DNA from: Terriglobia bacterium
Lineage (GTDB): Bacteria > Acidobacteriota > Terriglobia > UBA7540
Length of the DNA: 9,744 nucleotides
Reading direction: 5' to 3'
Assembly (NCBI GenBank): GCA_030040455.1
Contig: JASHTR010000559.1
Coordinates: 1-9,744, forward strand
The notes beneath the pieces are model-generated. The model saw only the letters and a program-made list of their open reading frames with translations. It was not told where the DNA came from and did not search any database. Within the stretch, counting starts at the first letter, position 1. Each line of letters starts with the position of its first letter. The translations under genes and the position numbers were made by a program. Positions 7,572-9,744 of this stretch are shown here, piece by piece.

Positions 7572-7779
7572 CCAGCTCATGTTTACTTTTTTAGCCGTAA
7601 GTCATTGAAAGCACATGAGCCGTTTTGCAGTTGGCCACTTGACAACTGTTTCCGCCCCTGCCGGCGGCTGAGGCGGGTCCAGCCGGGTGATGTCGAGAGC
7701 CTCAAGCACGTGGGAAGTGCTACTCACTGCGCAACCCGGTGCATGCTCGCGATGGCCAACGGAGCCGGTCAATTCCTAC
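7572..7779. other. Convergent spacer between the receptor and the antitoxin genes
   Basis: No supported gene is present. Possible end signals are the inverted pair GCTCATG (7575-7581) and CATGAGC (7614-7620) around a 32-base loop, and the hairpin CAGTTG (7628-7633) with CAACTG (7643-7648) followed by TTT. A GC-rich patch at about 7651-7680 (CCGCC to GGCGG) can also fold. None is a textbook terminator. Confidence 0.4.
7628..7651 (+). terminator. Weak candidate terminator after the receptor gene
   Basis: A six-base-pair stem CAGTTG/CAACTG with a nine-base loop is followed by only three or four T residues. The stem is AT-balanced and short, so efficient intrinsic termination is doubtful. Confidence 0.2.
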
Positions 7780-8043
7780 TCATCGTGATTTTCTGGGACT
7801 GGTTTGATCTTCAGGATCCGGCGCGACATCTGGTGCATGGCGAAGGAATTTTATTAATCCTGCGCCGGTCGCCCTTCCCGCTCGTCTCTTAAAGAAGCCT
7901 GCCGCCGTTTCGATCACTCCGACCTTTTCAGCCACAGCAACGGCGATCCACTGGTTGAGAGAGACGCCATCCTCCTTGGCGAGGCGCTCTGCAGCCCTCT
8001 TCACCGAGAGCGGAAGCTTTAATGGATATGTTGCCTTGCTCAT
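7780..8043 (-). CDS. Ribbon-helix-helix antitoxin of a type II toxin-antitoxin pair (HicB-family-like)
   Basis: The 87-residue product fits small DNA-binding antitoxins that neutralise a partner toxin and repress their own operon. Residues 4-10 (ATYPLKL) are the beta strand that would contact DNA. Residues 12-24 (LSVKRAAERLAKE) form the first helix, and 28-41 (SLNQWIAVAVAEKV) the second, with the typical GVSLNQWI turn between. The C-terminal half (FFKRRAGRATG and APDVAPDPED) matches the toxin-binding tails I know from HicB-like antitoxins paired with PIN or other toxins. The ATG at 8043 has GAAGG (8051-8055) seven bases upstream, and that site lies in the last codons of the toxin ORF, whose stop is four bases before this ATG, so translation is probably coupled. 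The domain looks complete. The family call is from motif recall. Confidence 0.85.
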   Translation of the reverse strand: MSKATYPLKLPLSVKRAAERLAKEDGVSLNQWIAVAVAEKVGVIETAAGFFKRRAGRATGAGLIKFLRHAPDVAPDPEDQTSPRKSR

Positions 8044-8047
8044 CGCT

Positions 8048-8368
8048 TCACCTTCTTAAGAACTCCGCAGGGAGAATGATGGGAACTTTGAATCGATCGC
8101 CAGCCAGGGCAAAGTGTTTGATGTTGTAAGTCACCAGCGCTTCCGCTCGGCCGTTGATCGCGGCTTCGAGCACCATCTCATCACTCGGATCCCGCACCTG
8201 GGGGCGCCACTGAAAATGAACCTCAACCAATGCATCCAGGTGCGGGGTCAGCAGATACTTGCGGCCAAGATGCGCGACGGCGGATTGCCGGACTTTACCG
8301 ACATGGAAAAAATTGTCGATCAGGCGAAAATACGCATTGTCGCCGGATTGAGCTTTGCAGAAGTGCAA
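8048..8368 (-). CDS. PIN-domain toxin, N-terminally truncated or decayed
   Basis: PIN toxins are metal-dependent ribonucleases whose active site needs about four acidic residues, the first in an LDTNV-type strand at the N-terminus. In this 106-residue ORF the C-terminal part is clearly of the PIN-toxin family: HFQWRPQVRDPSDEMVLEAA (51-70), INGRAEALVTYNIKHF (71-86) and the IILPAEFLRR end. Asp60 and Asp63/Glu64 correspond to the third acidic motif. Residues 1-44 do not resemble the usual N-terminus, and the LDTNV aspartate and second-motif glutamate are missing. I also looked in the other minus frames upstream to about 8700 and found no such strand. Usual length is about 135-145 residues. The start is a TTG at 8368 with AAGGAG (8376-8381) seven bases upstream, so a protein could still be made. 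It lies just before the antitoxin. An internal deletion fusing a ribosome binding site to the 3' half is my preferred explanation; a divergent functional variant is the alternative. Confidence 0.65.
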   Translation of the reverse strand: MHFCKAQSGDNAYFRLIDNFFHVGKVRQSAVAHLGRKYLLTPHLDALVEVHFQWRPQVRDPSDEMVLEAAINGRAEALVTYNIKHFALAGDRFKVPIILPAEFLRR

Positions 8369-8375
8369 TAAGCAA

Positions 8376-8381
8376 CTCCTT
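8376..8381 (-). promoter_or_regulatory. Ribosome binding site supporting a TTG start of the toxin ORF
   Basis: On the minus strand AAGGAG lies seven bases before TTG (8368-8366). It is as strong as those of the intact genes here and suggests the original translation signal of the toxin survives although the N-terminal coding part does not. Confidence 0.5.
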
Positions 8382-8443
8382 TCTTTGCCTGCGTTTGCAT
8401 TTTTTGCTCATCAGCTCATTTATCACACGTTTGGCGTCTTTTC

Positions 8444-8459
8444 TGGCTGAGAACAGCCA
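8444..8459. repeat. Palindrome upstream of the toxin-antitoxin genes, possible operator
   Basis: TGGCTG-AGAA-CAGCCA is a perfect six-base inverted repeat about 76-91 bases before the toxin start. Ribbon-helix-helix antitoxins usually bind such repeats near their promoter, but no clear -35/-10 pair is visible beside it, so the role is a guess. Confidence 0.3.
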
Positions 8460-8606
8460 TTCTCTGTAACACCCCTGGGTTCATCCCTCTTAATTGATAC
8501 AGAGGTTTTCAGTCCCACCCTTACGAACCCTTTTGACGGCAATGAATTATTGCTGAGGTGGCGTTTGCTGGAACAATGAACTAAGTTTGACTCCTCAGAG
8601 GCACAC

Positions 8607-8644
8607 GGTGGCTGAAAACAACCAGGATATGGTTGATAGTAACC
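8607..8644. repeat. Extended imperfect hairpin in the gene-poor stretch
   Basis: The inner stem CAACCA (8619-8624) / TGGTTG (8630-8635) closes a five-base loop. The outer arms GGTGGCT (8607-8613) and AGTAACC (8638-8644) can add six more pairs, one of them G-U, with one mismatch. No family is recognised. Confidence 0.35.
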
Positions 8645-8933
8645 ACACAAAATATAGAGCCCCATCCCCATCTCTTCTTGCAATCGCATTCACCTGCTCT
8701 TTGGAATGAGGAAAAAGTACAAGGCTTTGGTTCCAGCCCTTCAAGTCGCCGGTATGCGCAATGGCAACCCCTTTATTTTCTTAGTGAAACTGGATCCGAT
8801 GATTTCCCATCTACGGGTCCGCCTCAGACTTAGGAGCATCGATAAGCGACCATTGCGGGATGTTCTCTTTGGCCTGCGGCTTGCTTCGTTTTGGATCAGA
8901 TGTCAAAAATTTGAGTCTTCCGAGAGGTCAGGT

Positions 8934-9744
8934 ATGGAACACACGCTCCTCGCAGCCTCCGGTAGGAAGTGGGATCGAGCGGGCCGACCCGTCGCTATAT
9001 TGCTGGGAGCTACCTTCCTGGCAAGCTTGGCTCCCGTCGCTGCCCGCGCTGCCCGCGTCACCCTATCTCCAGGGGCACGCATTGCCGTGCGCCTTGATGA
9101 CACCCTCAGCACCAAAAACCACTATTTTGGACCCATTATTCAGGCTACGCTCGATCAGGCCGTGCTTGACTCACGGGGCCATATCGTGATTCCAGCGGGA
9201 TCGCCGGTGAAGCTGGCGATGGCAGAGTTCAAGCGCGCCGGCCATGTTTTTGGCCGCGCCCGCATCCGGCTGCGTCTCTATTCCGTGGTTTTGCCGAGCG
9301 GAGCGGAGATTCCATTGGATGGTTACGCCACGCGCCTCGATAATAATAAAAAGCCCGGAGCAGAAGGCACGTTCCACGGGCAGCGTAGTCTCGTAAAAGA
9401 CGCTGCCGTGGACGTTACAGCGCTGGGTGTTGGCGGTGGTGTCGGCTTTGAGGTGGGAGGTCCATGGGGACTTCCGGCAGGAGCCGCTGCCGGACTCCTG
9501 ACGGCAGGCATCTGGACGGTAGCGCGCCGAGGCCCGGACCTGGTGCTGCCTGCAGGCACGGTGATTGAGTTCACGCTCGGCCGTCCTGCCGATATCGACC
9601 TGGCGGATCCGCCCCCTCCCAACGAGCCTGCCGCTTATTCCTACGATCCCGCTAGTAGCGATCCTTCCGGCCCTGCCTGGGGACAGGGTTTGGCCATCCC
9701 GCCTTCTGAGGACCTGGTGGCTTTGCTCGACGAAGTCAACGATC
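8934..9744 (+). CDS. Secreted/envelope protein with glycine-rich core, 3' end outside the window
   Basis: The first 270 residues are present and the frame runs off the right edge. The start is the ATG at 8934, with AGAGG (8923-8927) six bases upstream, followed by a long basic N-region (RKWDRAGR) and a hydrophobic core (about 20-39) ending in a cleavable-looking ARA|A. The first mature segment (41-130) is beta-rich: LSPGARIAVRLDDTLST, then HIVIPAGSPVKLAM and RIRLRLYSVVLPSGAEIPL. Residues 161-197 are a glycine- and alanine-rich, weakly hydrophobic segment with GGG and GxxxG-like spacing, which may enter a membrane or be a flexible core. GPDLVLPAGTVIEFTLGRP (200-218) repeats the PAG beta motif. 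A proline-rich tail starts near 225. The paired PAG strands recall the C-terminal domain of VirB10/TrbI proteins and uncharacterised acidobacterial proteins, from memory. No VirB neighbours are in view, so secretion-system function is not supported. Confidence 0.75.
   Translation, partial: MEHTLLAASGRKWDRAGRPVAILLGATFLASLAPVAARAARVTLSPGARIAVRLDDTLSTKNHYFGPIIQATLDQAVLDSRGHIVIPAGSPVKLAMAEFKRAGHVFGRARIRLRLYSVVLPSGAEIPLDGYATRLDNNKKPGAEGTFHGQRSLVKDAAVDVTALGVGGGVGFEVGGPWGLPAGAAAGLLTAGIWTVARRGPDLVLPAGTVIEFTLGRPADIDLADPPPPNEPAAYSYDPASSDPSGPAWGQGLAIPPSEDLVALLDEVND

Larger units (their letters stand above)
8369..8933. other. Gene-poor stretch with small hairpins
   Basis: No gene is supported in these 565 bases, which have lower GC than the surrounding genes. 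The reading frames present are short, lack ribosome binding sites and resemble nothing. The downstream gene's frame is open from an ATG at 8706, but that codon has no good ribosome binding site, and the product would place 76 unlikely residues before the export signal. Small palindromes occur at 8444-8459, 8539-8553 and 8607-8645. Confidence 0.5.

Noticed and set aside
7605..7892. 95-codon plus-strand frame after the receptor gene
   Set aside because: It overlaps the 3' end of the antitoxin on the other strand, has no ribosome binding site and no recognisable composition or motifs.
8114..8371. 85-codon plus-strand frame opposite the toxin ORF, codon-aligned with it
   Set aside because: It is exactly antisense in register to the toxin frame, a common by-product of biased codon use. 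It has no ribosome binding site, and the opposite strand carries recognisable PIN motifs over most of its length.
8706..8933. In-frame upstream extension of the right-edge gene from the ATG at 8706
   Set aside because: There is no Shine-Dalgarno sequence, and it would put 76 residues before a normal signal peptide; the ATG at 8934 has AGAGG at good spacing.

Overview
The window most resembles a chromosomal segment of an Acidobacteriota bacterium, probably of the Terriglobia type. The main reason is the 1153-residue outer-membrane protein at 4110-7571. It combines a carboxypeptidase-regulatory-like domain, a TonB plug and an Oar-like barrel, a layout greatly expanded in that phylum. The glycine-rich secreted protein at the right edge fits the same origin. 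The taxonomic call is inference; no rRNA or other taxonomic marker is present.

Layout, left to right. A small exported protein of unknown function (208-765, +) is followed by a 459-base convergent spacer. The spacer carries a 147-bp MITE-like element (1003-1149) with perfect 17-bp terminal inverted repeats, a 6-bp flanking duplication CCTAAG and internal CTTTGCG heptamers, and then a stem-loop next to the end of priA. The replication-restart helicase gene priA runs on the minus strand (1225-3654). A 455-base divergent region (3655-4109) holds a candidate promoter for each direction and an imperfect inverted repeat. The large TonB-dependent/Oar-like receptor gene follows (4110-7571, +, GTG start).

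After a short convergent spacer comes a minus-strand toxin-antitoxin locus. A PIN-domain toxin ORF (8368-8048) lies upstream of, and is translationally coupled to, an intact ribbon-helix-helix antitoxin (8043-7780). The toxin ORF keeps only the C-terminal part of the family and lacks the N-terminal catalytic aspartate, so it looks like a decayed toxin beside a preserved antitoxin. A 565-base gene-poor stretch (8369-8933) contains small hairpins. The window ends inside a secreted protein gene (8934-9744, +, incomplete) with a glycine-rich core flanked by two PAG-containing beta segments, distantly reminiscent of VirB10/TrbI-type C-terminal domains.

The genes do not form one pathway. The window is a mix of a housekeeping gene (priA), cell-envelope genes and small accessory elements. 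I found no clear new multi-gene system. The most informative signals are the MITE-like element with its intact duplication, the apparently beheaded PIN toxin, and the partial secreted protein.
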